Positions 17,779 to 28,509 of a DNA stretch of 64,000 bases are shown piece after piece (the first letter of the stretch is position 1; every line of letters begins with the position of its first letter). Under the pieces are notes generated by a model, which was not told the origin of the DNA, made no database searches, and saw only the letters and a program-made list of their open reading frames with translations. The position numbers were made by a program, and so were the translations under genes. The DNA comes from Caballeronia sp. dw_276. GTDB taxonomy: Bacteria; Pseudomonadota; Gammaproteobacteria; Burkholderiales; Burkholderiaceae. The stretch covers positions 186,001 to 250,000 of the forward strand of contig NZ_JAAVUV010000001.1 in assembly GCF_018449635.1 (NCBI RefSeq). Direction: 5' to 3'.

Positions 17779-18726
17779 ATGCAAGTGAAGACGTTGGCGG
17801 CGTTGGGCGTTGGTGTGATTGGCAGCGGATGGGTGTCGCGGGCATTGGCGGCCGGGCTCGATGTGATCGCGTGGGACCCGGCGCCGGGCGCCGAGGAACA
17901 GTTGAGAAAGAACGTCGCGAATGCGTGGCCCGCGCTTGAGCGTGTCGGGCTTGCACAAGGTGCATCGAAGGAAAGACTGAGATTTGTCGAAACGATCGAA
18001 GAGTGCGTGGGCGAGGCCGACTTCATTCAGGAAAGTGCGCCCGAGCGCGAGGACCTGAAGCTGAGTCTTCACGAGCGGGTGTCGAAGGCGGCGAAGCCGG
18101 AAGCGATCATTGCGTCGTCTACATCCGGTCTGTTGCCAACGGACTTCTATGCGAGCGCGAAGAACCCGTCGCGTTGCATCGTAGGCCATCCGTTCAATCC
18201 GGTTTATCTGTTGCCATTGGTCGAGGTTTTAGGCGGCGAGCAGACGTCCGAAGACACGTTGAAAGCGGCGTCAACGTTCTATGAATCCATCGGCATGCGG
18301 CCGTTGCGCGTGAGGAAGGAGGTGCCGGGGTTTATCGCGGACCGGTTGCTCGAAGCGTTGTGGCGCGAGGCGCTGCATCTGGTGAACGAAGGCGTGGCGA
18401 CGACCGGCGAAATCGATGACGCCATCCGTTTTGGCGCCGGCATACGCTGGTCGTTCATGGGCACGTTTCTGACCTACACGCTCGCGGGCGGCGAAGCCGG
18501 CATGCGCCATTTCATGCAGCAATTCGGCCCGGCGCTAGAATTGCCGTGGACCAAGCTGGTTGCGCCCAAGCTCACCGATGAACTCATCGACCGCGTGGTG
18601 GAAGGCACGACCGAGCAGCAAGGATCGCATTCGATCAAGCAGCTGGAACGTTATCGCGACGACTGCATTACCAGCGTTCTCACGGCGATAGCCGAAGCGA
18701 AATCACGTCACGGCATCAAGGATTAA
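17779..18726 (+). CDS. cdhA: L-carnitine dehydrogenase
   Basis: Oxidises L-carnitine to 3-dehydrocarnitine with NAD+. 315 residues of the 3-hydroxyacyl-CoA dehydrogenase fold. The Rossmann GxGxxG is in [26 protein letters not shown], with an acidic residue ending the second strand (NAD preference). The catalytic His lies in [18 protein letters not shown], and the helical C-terminal domain contains [21 protein letters not shown]. Third gene of the carnitine operon, 10 bp before cdhB. In some bacteria this enzyme is fused to the thioesterase; here they are separate genes. Confidence 0.92.
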   Translation: MQVKTLAALGVGVIGSGWVSRALAAGLDVIAWDPAPGAEEQLRKNVANAWPALERVGLAQGASKERLRFVETIEECVGEADFIQESAPEREDLKLSLHERVSKAAKPEAIIASSTSGLLPTDFYASAKNPSRCIVGHPFNPVYLLPLVEVLGGEQTSEDTLKAASTFYESIGMRPLRVRKEVPGFIADRLLEALWREALHLVNEGVATTGEIDDAIRFGAGIRWSFMGTFLTYTLAGGEAGMRHFMQQFGPALELPWTKLVAPKLTDELIDRVVEGTTEQQGSHSIKQLERYRDDCITSVLTAIAEAKSRHGIKD

Positions 18727-19170
18727 ACGGCTGACAATGCAAAGCTTGACCATTCATCGCGATATAGTGAAACCCGAGTGGGTCGACTACAACGGGCATT
18801 TGCGTGACGCGTTCTATATGCTGATCTTCAGCCTCGCGACCGATGCGTTCATGGATCGCATCGGTCTCGACGAGGCAGGACGCGCGTCCCGTGGCCGCTC
18901 GTTGTTCACACTTGAAGCGCACATCAATTATCTTCACGAGATCAAGGAAGGCGCGCAAGTTCGCGTGGAGGCATCGGTGCTCGCGTTCGATGCCAAGCGC
19001 GTTCATCTCTACATGGAGATGTTCGAGGGCGAGGGTACGGAACCCGTTTCGGCGAGCGAGCAGATGCTGCTTCATGTTGATACAACCAACGGCGCGAAAT
19101 CGGCGCTCTTCGATACGGACATCGCCGCCCGCGTCGAGGAGATGCATGCCGGCTCGAACAAGACTGCGCG

Positions 19171-21441
<2,271 letters not shown>

Positions 21442-21490
21442 AAAAGCTTCCCGATTCATTGCGGGCCACAAGATTCAGCTCGATAAAACC

Positions 21491-21521
21491 AGTATCGACA
21501 TTCCAATGATTGGAAGGTCAA
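21491..21521 (-). promoter_or_regulatory. CueR/MerR-type promoter of copA
   Basis: Read on the minus strand: -35 TTGACC (21521-21516), a 19-bp spacer, then -10 GATACT (21496-21491). The spacer contains the perfect palindrome TTCCAATCATTGGAA (21501-21515). An over-long 19-bp spacer with a dyad is the hallmark of promoters untwisted by MerR-family activators such as CueR. It lies 50 bp upstream of the copA start. No cueR gene is in the window. Confidence 0.8.
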
Positions 21522-21804
21522 GGTGTATTTTCAAGTGAGTTGCACTTGCATTGCCATGGCGCGTGAATAAAAAACCGGCACTATATAGGCAGTTACTTGT
21601 CGCAAAAATTATGAAACGTCTGACTAATTTTCAGGCATCGTTACGCGCTTCTTGCCTATCGTCATTGGATAAGATAAAACGCGTTTTCAAGATAACTTGA
21701 ACGATAGTTTGAACGTCGGCGAGCGAACCTGCAGGACATGAATTCCAGGACCAGCCGGCGCGCGCGCCGAACGAAGTAAAAAAGCCTAAACAGACCTAAT
21801 TCGA
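21522..21804. other. Intergenic region between copA promoter and DUF1254 gene
   Basis: 283 bp with no gene seen. It contains an inverted repeat TTCAAG-N4-CTTGAA at 21686-21701 followed by a further TTTGAAC half-site, about 105 bp upstream of the DUF1254 gene; a possible operator. Confidence 0.35.
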
Positions 21805-23319
21805 ATGAAAAATAACCGACGCTGGGCAGTTCCGTTGTTTGCGCTGAGTGGGACACGTTGGATGCTTGCGGGTTTGAGCACGCTGGCAATACTGGGTGGT
21901 TGCTCGACGCAGGCGCCTGTCGTGACGAACGGCGACGGCTGGCGGAAAGATCAGGTCGCGGATGCTTATGTATTCGGTTATCCGCTGGTCGCGTCCGACC
22001 TGGCACGCGAAAAGGCGACGGGCGGCGATGCATCGAAGCCGGGACAAGCACCTGTGAACAGCTTGCGGCACACCACGGCATTGCCGCCGGTCGGCGCGAC
22101 GGGGCGGCCGAGTGTGGACACGCTTGAATCGACCGCGTGGCTGGATGTATCGAGTGGACCGGTGCTGGTTTCGCTGCCCGCGTTGTCGTCGGTGCAATCG
22201 ACGCCTTCAGGCGCGTTGCGAGGCCGTTATTTCGATGCCCGCGCCTTCGATGCCTGGACCAACGTGATCTATTCGAGCATTGGCGCCGCGCCCGATACCC
22301 CTGCGCCCGTCGTGAAAAAGCGTGGCAAGGCGGCGCGCGCCGCGGCCGAGCAGGCGAGCGTGCTCGCTTTCGTGCCAAAGGGTTATACCGGCACGCTGCC
22401 TGAGGGCGTGACGCGCGTGGAAACGCCGACGCGTTACGTGTGGTTATCGGTCCGGGTGCGCGTAAACGGCCAGCGTGACGTGCGCGAGGCGCGCAAGCTC
22501 CAGACCGCGATGCACATCGAAGCGCCTTCTTCCGATAAAACCAGTCCCACGACCGCCGGCGCTGCGTGGCCGAACGTCACAGCCAACACGCCGAGCGTGA
22601 TTTCAAGCGGCGACAAGGCCGATTCGCTCGATGCCACCGCGTACTTCACGCGCCTGGCCAAAGCCCTGGAAGACAACCCGCCCGTGCCCGCTGATCCGCA
22701 CGCCGTGAGCTTGCTGGCGCAATTGGGCGTGAAAGCGGGCGAGCCGGTTCAGTTCCGTGCATCGGATGCAGCCTTGCTCACAACCGGTCTTGCCGACGGC
22801 CGGGCGCGCGTCGACACGGTTCCTTCGAATGCGACGAGCCGCAACGGCTGGGTCTGGTTCGGCGACGCTGTCGGCAATTACGACACCGACTACACCTTGC
22901 GCGCATTCCTCGCCAAACGTCAGCCAGGTACGGGGACAAAGGAGGGCGAGGTGAAACCTGTCGCGTTCTTGGACAGCGACGCCCACGCGCTCAACGGCGC
23001 GAATACTTATGTGCTGCATTTCGCGGCCAACCAGTTGCCGCCGGTGCGCGGTTTCTGGACGCTCACGGCGTACACGAAGGACGGCGCGCTTATCGATGAC
23101 AAAGCGCCGAGGCTTTCGCTCAGCGACCGCGACCGCCTGAAGAAAAATCGCGATGGCTCGACAGACGTGGTCGTCTCTGCGACATCGCCGGGCAAGGCGC
23201 GCGCGTCGAACTGGCTGCCCGCACCCGAGGGCGACTTCCAGTTGATGATGCGTTTGTATGCGCCAAAGCCTGAAGCGACTTCGGGCGCGTGGGCGCCGCC
23301 GGCCATCGAACGGCAGTAG
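21805..23319 (+). CDS. DUF1254/DUF1214 domain lipoprotein
   Basis: 504-residue envelope protein of unknown function. An N-terminal hydrophobic stretch ends in a lipobox LAILGGCS, with Cys33 as the predicted lipidation site. DUF1254 covers roughly residues 50-190 (VADAYVFGYPLVASDLAREKA...ESTAWLDVSSGPVLVSLPA). DUF1214 covers roughly 380-490 (YVLHFAANQLPPVRGFWTLTAYTKDGALID, and the end of the fold WLPAPEGDFQLMMRLYAPK). This two-domain layout is common in proteobacteria, and no enzymatic role is established to my knowledge. It stands alone, 131 bp before the DUF748 gene on the same strand. Confidence 0.82.
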   Translation: MKNNRRWAVPLFALSGTRWMLAGLSTLAILGGCSTQAPVVTNGDGWRKDQVADAYVFGYPLVASDLAREKATGGDASKPGQAPVNSLRHTTALPPVGATGRPSVDTLESTAWLDVSSGPVLVSLPALSSVQSTPSGALRGRYFDARAFDAWTNVIYSSIGAAPDTPAPVVKKRGKAARAAAEQASVLAFVPKGYTGTLPEGVTRVETPTRYVWLSVRVRVNGQRDVREARKLQTAMHIEAPSSDKTSPTTAGAAWPNVTANTPSVISSGDKADSLDATAYFTRLAKALEDNPPVPADPHAVSLLAQLGVKAGEPVQFRASDAALLTTGLADGRARVDTVPSNATSRNGWVWFGDAVGNYDTDYTLRAFLAKRQPGTGTKEGEVKPVAFLDSDAHALNGANTYVLHFAANQLPPVRGFWTLTAYTKDGALIDDKAPRLSLSDRDRLKKNRDGSTDVVVSATSPGKARASNWLPAPEGDFQLMMRLYAPKPEATSGAWAPPAIERQ

Positions 23320-23450
23320 AAGAGTAATAAGCGCGGGACATACGGACCATCGCCGATTCAATTTGACGCTTTCGCGTCGTATACTCGGGCCTTCCGTTTC
23401 CCCCAGGTCACGCGCGGTCTCATGGCGCGTGACCGCGCTGTGAGGCCCGC

Positions 23451-26400
23451 ATGGCAAGCCTGAACAAGACTTCCCTGACATCCGCTGGCCGTGGCCTGAT
23501 CGATCGAGCAAACGCGGTCGCGAGTTCTAACCGCACGCGCCGTGTCGCGATTGGCCTGGTTTTATTTGTCGTCGTGATCGGGCTGCTGGGATTTTTCGCG
23601 GCGCCCCCTCTCATTCGCCATATCGCCGAGCAGCAGATTTCCGACCAGCTTGGCCGTCCGGCCACGATCGGCCGCATTGCGCTCAATCCCTATACGCTTA
23701 GCTTTGAAGCTGACCGCGTGCATATTGGCGAGGCGAAAGGCAATCTTTCTGCCGACGCCAAGGGCGGCGATTTTATCGATATAGAACGGCTGATCGTGCT
23801 GCCTTCGTGGTCTTCGTTGTTCCGGCTCGCGCCCGTGATCAACGAGCTGAAAATCGATTCGCCGCGCTTTCATATCGTCCGGTACGACGCGCAACGCTTC
23901 AACTTCTCGGACCTCATCGAAAAGTTTTCGAAGCCGTCCGCCAAGCCCGCCGATAAACCCGCCCGTTTTTCCGTATCGAATATCCGGATCGCGAATGGGC
24001 GCATTGATTTCGATGATCGCTTGCAGAAGACGCAGCACGTAATCGATCAATGGTCGGTCGGGATTCCGTTCATAGCCAATCTTCCCTCGACCACCGAGTT
24101 GTTCGTGACGCCGTCGCTGCAGGCGCGCATCGACGGCTCGCCGCTGTCCATCAAGGGCCGCACGAAGCCGTTCGCCGAGTCGCGCGAGTCGGAAGTCGCG
24201 CTGCAGCTCGACGGGCTCGATGTGCCACAGCTGGTTTCGTACGCGCCGGCTTCGCTGCCGGTCGTGGTGAAAAGCGGCAAGCTTTCGACCAATCTCGATG
24301 TGAGCTTCTCTCTTAACGGTGATGCGCCTGTTGTGCGCATCAAGGGCACGGCCGATTTCGCGGATATCGACGTGACGGACAAGCAGAACGCGCCGCTGTT
24401 TGCCGCGCAATCGCTGCACGTGAACGCGGCGAATCTCGAGCCGCTGCGCAATGTTTATCAATTGATCGAGATAAAATTAGCGCAACCCGATATAAAACTT
24501 TCCCGCGATAAATCCGGAGCCTTCAACTTCCAGAAACTGAGTGGTCCGCCCGCCAACACGCCTCCGGCAGCCGAAACCAAAGCCGCAGCCGAGACGCAAC
24601 CGCTCGATTTGTCGATCAAACACGTCGCCATCGATCAAGGCCAGATCGCGTTCAGCGACAGCCTGATGGCGCAACCCGCGAAGCTTGGCCTGAAGGCGCT
24701 GGACGTCACACTCGATGACTTTTCCACGCTTGGAAAAGCGCCGGCGCGCTATACGCTGAAAACCGCGCTGGATCATGGCGGAACGCTCGCGGCATCGGGC
24801 GGATTCACCTTGCCCGGCAAGAACGCCGACGCGAAACTCGCGCTCGCCGATGTGCCGCTCCCGCCGCTGCAACCCTACGTGGCGAACGCGCTTGCCGCGC
24901 GGGTATCGGACGGCGCGCTGAGCGCGAACTTGCCGCTGCAAGTCGACTGGTCGAAGCCCGAAGCGTCCATCCAGGTCGGCGCCGGCGACGTCTCGCTCAA
25001 GTCGCTGAAACTCGTTCCAACCGCGAACACGGCGCCGGTCACGCTGGCTTCGGCACAGGCGAAGATCACAAAAATCGATGTCGCCGCGCGTACTGCCGCG
25101 TTGGAAAGCGTGACGCTGAACGGCCTTTCCGTCGATGCAAAACGCCTGAAAGACGGCAGTATCGACCTCGCGGCGCTCGCCGGTCCGCACGAAGCCGCGC
25201 CGGACGTCAGCGCGACGCGCAAGATCGAAAAGGCGAACGCCGCCGGCCCGGCCTGGCGCTACCAGATCGCGCAGGTATCGCTAAACGACAGCACCGCCGA
25301 TTTCACCGACGAAACCACGCCGACTCCGGTCAAGCTTCACATCGCGCCGCTTCAGGTGAACGTGAAGCAGGTCACGGACGACCTCACCAAACCGCTCGCC
25401 GTCGATGGCAAGCTGACCATGAACGGCAAGGGCACGCTCGCCACGGCAGGCACGTTGACAATCAAGCCGCTGAGTCTCGCGCTGCATCTCGATGCAAGTC
25501 AGCTGGACGCGGCGGCATTCGAGCCATATTTCGGGGGCGCGCTGAACGCATCGCTTTCGAGCGCGTTGGTCACCGCGAACGGCGACGCCTCGTTCTCGGG
25601 TGAGGGACGCACGCTGAAGGCGGGTTACAAGGGCGATGTGTCGTTGTCGAATGTGCGTTTGATCGACCGGGTAAGTTCCCAACCGCTCGCCGGATGGAAG
25701 CTGCTCGGCCTGACAAAGCTGAACGCCCGCTACGATGAAAAAGGCGCCGACGTGGAAGCCGCGCGCGTTACGTTCGCTAATTTCTACGGCCGCGTTCTGC
25801 TCGATGCACAAGGAAAGCTGAACCTGCGCGACGTTGTGGTGAAGGACAAGACGGGCACTCAGACCGTGGCCGCCGCGCCTGCTCCGGTAGCCTCCGCGCC
25901 GGTGGTTCCCAAGCCGGCATCGACATCGCCCACGCCTAATCTGCGCTTCGGCCAGCTCGTGCTGCAAAACGGGCGCGTGACCTACACCGACAACTTCATC
26001 AAGCCGAATTTCACCGCCAATCTTGTCGCGATCACGGGCACCATCGGCGCATTCGGGACGCATTCGACCGTGTCCGCACCCGTCGATGTCGCCGCGAAAC
26101 TCAACGCAAACGGACCGGTATCGATCAAGGGCACGGTCAATCCGTTGATCGCGAAACCCGCGCTGGACCTGACCGCGAGCGCGCACGACGTCGAATTGCC
26201 CAATATCTCGCCGTATTCCACCAAATATGCGGGATATCCGATCACAAAAGGCAAGCTGAACGTTGACCTGCACTACCAGCTCGCGGACGACAAGCTCAGC
26301 GCGAACAACCATCTTTTCATCGATCAACTCACGTTCGGCGATCACGTCGACAACTCGACCGCGACCAAACTGCCGGTGCGGCTGGCCGTGTCCTTGTTGA

Positions 26401-27128
26401 AGAACTCGCGCGGCGAGATCGATGTGAACATCCCGATTTCCGGCTCGCTTGCGAATCCTGAGTTTTCGGTCGGCGCGCTGGTCTGGAAAGCGATCGTGAA
26501 CCTGCTGGAACGCGCCGTGACCGCGCCGTTCTCGCTGCTGGCAAACGCGTTCGGCGGCGGCAAGAACGCCGAAGAACTCGGTTACGTGGAGTTCGACCCG
26601 GGTTCGTCCACGTTGAGCGACGCCGGCAAGCAGAAGCTCGACACGATTGCCAAGGCGTTGGCCGACAAGCCGTCCATCAAGATGGATTTGTCGGCGCGGG
26701 TTGATCCCGCCGTCGATGAACCCGGCCTGCGCGCCGCGTACGTGGATCGCCAGGTGAAGCTCGCCAAGATGAAGGATTCGAGCGACGACAACCCGAACAT
26801 CAGCCCGTCGACAATCACCCTTTCCGCCGATGAATACACGAAGTTTCTGACCAAGGCGTACAAGGACGCCGACTTCAAAAAGCCGCGGAACATGATCGGC
26901 TTGACGAAGACCTTGCCCGACGCCGACATGAAAGCAGCGCTCGCAGCCAACGCGCCCATTGACGAAGGCGCGCTTGGCACGTTGGCGCAAAAACGGGCGT
27001 CGGCGGTGAAGGCTTACTTCGACGGCAAGATCGACAGCAAGCGGATCTTTATCGTTTCACCGCACATGAACGCCGATGGCATCAAGGACAAAGGCGCGCC
27101 CACTCGCGTTGATTTTGGTTTGCAGTGA
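23451..27128 (+). CDS. DUF748 (AsmA-like) large envelope protein
   Basis: 1225-residue protein anchored by one N-terminal transmembrane helix (VAIGLVLFVVVIGLLGFFAAPPLI, residues ~31-54). The remainder is a long run of beta-rich repeats of the DUF748/AsmA kind. Examples are RIALNPYTLSFEADRVHIGEA..., IDIERLIVLPSWSSLFRLAPVINELKID and repeated IxxGxIxFxD phrases. This architecture is used by bridge-like periplasmic proteins linked to lipid transport. The last ~180 residues (VEFDPGSSTLSDAGKQKLDTIAKALADKPSIKMDL...) resemble the OmpA-C-like start seen in DUF748 proteins. Start supported by GTGAGG. Function is not proven for the family; a role in envelope lipid homeostasis is inference. Confidence 0.82.
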   Translation: MASLNKTSLTSAGRGLIDRANAVASSNRTRRVAIGLVLFVVVIGLLGFFAAPPLIRHIAEQQISDQLGRPATIGRIALNPYTLSFEADRVHIGEAKGNLSADAKGGDFIDIERLIVLPSWSSLFRLAPVINELKIDSPRFHIVRYDAQRFNFSDLIEKFSKPSAKPADKPARFSVSNIRIANGRIDFDDRLQKTQHVIDQWSVGIPFIANLPSTTELFVTPSLQARIDGSPLSIKGRTKPFAESRESEVALQLDGLDVPQLVSYAPASLPVVVKSGKLSTNLDVSFSLNGDAPVVRIKGTADFADIDVTDKQNAPLFAAQSLHVNAANLEPLRNVYQLIEIKLAQPDIKLSRDKSGAFNFQKLSGPPANTPPAAETKAAAETQPLDLSIKHVAIDQGQIAFSDSLMAQPAKLGLKALDVTLDDFSTLGKAPARYTLKTALDHGGTLAASGGFTLPGKNADAKLALADVPLPPLQPYVANALAARVSDGALSANLPLQVDWSKPEASIQVGAGDVSLKSLKLVPTANTAPVTLASAQAKITKIDVAARTAALESVTLNGLSVDAKRLKDGSIDLAALAGPHEAAPDVSATRKIEKANAAGPAWRYQIAQVSLNDSTADFTDETTPTPVKLHIAPLQVNVKQVTDDLTKPLAVDGKLTMNGKGTLATAGTLTIKPLSLALHLDASQLDAAAFEPYFGGALNASLSSALVTANGDASFSGEGRTLKAGYKGDVSLSNVRLIDRVSSQPLAGWKLLGLTKLNARYDEKGADVEAARVTFANFYGRVLLDAQGKLNLRDVVVKDKTGTQTVAAAPAPVASAPVVPKPASTSPTPNLRFGQLVLQNGRVTYTDNFIKPNFTANLVAITGTIGAFGTHSTVSAPVDVAAKLNANGPVSIKGTVNPLIAKPALDLTASAHDVELPNISPYSTKYAGYPITKGKLNVDLHYQLADDKLSANNHLFIDQLTFGDHVDNSTATKLPVRLAVSLLKNSRGEIDVNIPISGSLANPEFSVGALVWKAIVNLLERAVTAPFSLLANAFGGGKNAEELGYVEFDPGSSTLSDAGKQKLDTIAKALADKPSIKMDLSARVDPAVDEPGLRAAYVDRQVKLAKMKDSSDDNPNISPSTITLSADEYTKFLTKAYKDADFKKPRNMIGLTKTLPDADMKAALAANAPIDEGALGTLAQKRASAVKAYFDGKIDSKRIFIVSPHMNADGIKDKGAPTRVDFGLQ

Positions 27129-27429
27129 TGGCTCACCATGGTACATGGGGCGAAATGACTATTTAGGCGTGCGCTGAAAATCGGCGCTGTCATATGGTGT
27201 ATGGCGAAGCGTGCGGTTCATGGCATTTTCGTCAATCCGCGCTACACTCATCTCATTAATGCTGCGGCGCCGGGCGACGCGCATGACTGCCGGGGGCGCC
27301 GTTTCAAATCCGTCCCGCGCTTCGTTTCAAAGCCGTAAAAAATGCCGCTGAGCACGCGCCTTCGGGCGGCGTCCGGCATCGCGCATTCCCCACCCGAATC
27401 CAGCGCAGCACAACCCGCAGGAGAATCTC

Positions 27430-28509
27430 ATGCTGTTGCATGATCTGGCTGACCGGTATGGTCCGGCTATCGTGTTTTTCAATGTGATGGGCGCGGCGCT
27501 CGGCCTGCCCGTTCCCGCCATGCCGACGCTGATCGTGGTCGGCGCGTCTGTCGCCATGATGGGCGTGAACGGCCAGGCGGTGTTGCCGCATCTCGCGTTG
27601 ATGCTTGGCATTGCCGTGCTCGGCGGCGTGCTGGGCGATATGGTCTGGTTCCAGGGTGGCAGGCGTTATGGCGACCGCACGCTCAAGACCATCTGCAAGT
27701 TGTCGCTCTCGCGCGATACGTGCGTCAAGAAGACCGAACGTTTCTTCGGCCGATGGGGCGTGCGCGTGTTGCTGGTCGCGAAATTCATTCCGGGTTTGTC
27801 GCTGGTTTCGGTGCCGCTTGCCGGCGCCATGGGCGTGCGCACGCGCTCGTTCATCGCGCATGACGGGGTTGGCGTGGGATTGTGGGCGGCGGTCGGCTTG
27901 CTGGTCGGCGTGATTTTCGCCGCGCAACTCGACATGGTCTTCGCGATGATCGCGCAACTCGGGCGGCAAGCGCTGGTCGTGGTGGCGATCGCGCTGGCAG
28001 GGTACGTGGCGTATCGCTACTGGCGCCGGAAGATGCTGATGAAAACGCTGGAAACGGCGCGCATCACCGTCGATGAACTTTATGCCCTGATGGAAAACGA
28101 GCCGCTGCCGGCAATCTTCGATATCCGTTCGTCCGAGAAACGCGTGCTCGATCCGTTCGTGATCCCCGGTTCCGTTTTCGCCGATGAACGCGAACTCCAG
28201 AAGATCGTCGAGAGTTATCAGCCCGACCAGAAGATCATTATTTATTGCTCGTGCCCGAACGAGGTATCGGCGGCGTGGATGGCGAAGTCGCTGCGCAATG
28301 CGGGTTTCAAGGACGTCGTACCGCTGACCGGTGGCCTGGACGCGTGGCGTCTCGCCGGCCTCGAGCTCAAGCCGCTGACGGACTTCGGCGGCCCGCGCGA
28401 GGACCTGGGCGAAATGGCCGCCATGTGCCCGTGGCCTGCGAAAGCGCCGGCCGCCGGCAAGGGCGCGTTGCACGAGGCCGTCTACCTTCACGGAGATCGA
28501 CACGCATGA
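27430..28509 (+). CDS. DedA/VTT membrane protein fused to a rhodanese domain
   Basis: 359-residue two-domain protein. Residues ~1-200 are a DedA/VTT membrane domain with FFGRWGVRVLLVAKFIPGLSLVSVPLAGAMGV, the conserved F-x-GR...R-F-x-P-x-x-R region in variant form. Residues ~215-330 are a rhodanese domain with the cysteine loop IIYCSCPNEVSAA and GGLDAWRLAGL. The Shine-Dalgarno CAGGAGA supports the start. The stop overlaps the start of the next gene by 4 bp (ATGA), so the two are translationally coupled. A membrane sulfur-transfer or redox-sensing role together with the downstream flavoprotein is plausible but inferred. Confidence 0.85.
   Translation: MLLHDLADRYGPAIVFFNVMGAALGLPVPAMPTLIVVGASVAMMGVNGQAVLPHLALMLGIAVLGGVLGDMVWFQGGRRYGDRTLKTICKLSLSRDTCVKKTERFFGRWGVRVLLVAKFIPGLSLVSVPLAGAMGVRTRSFIAHDGVGVGLWAAVGLLVGVIFAAQLDMVFAMIAQLGRQALVVVAIALAGYVAYRYWRRKMLMKTLETARITVDELYALMENEPLPAIFDIRSSEKRVLDPFVIPGSVFADERELQKIVESYQPDQKIIIYCSCPNEVSAAWMAKSLRNAGFKDVVPLTGGLDAWRLAGLELKPLTDFGGPREDLGEMAAMCPWPAKAPAAGKGALHEAVYLHGDRHA

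Noticed and set aside
25281..26990. 569-residue minus-strand frame inside the DUF748 gene
   Set aside because: Arg-rich shadow composition; the plus-strand gene is continuous and typical.
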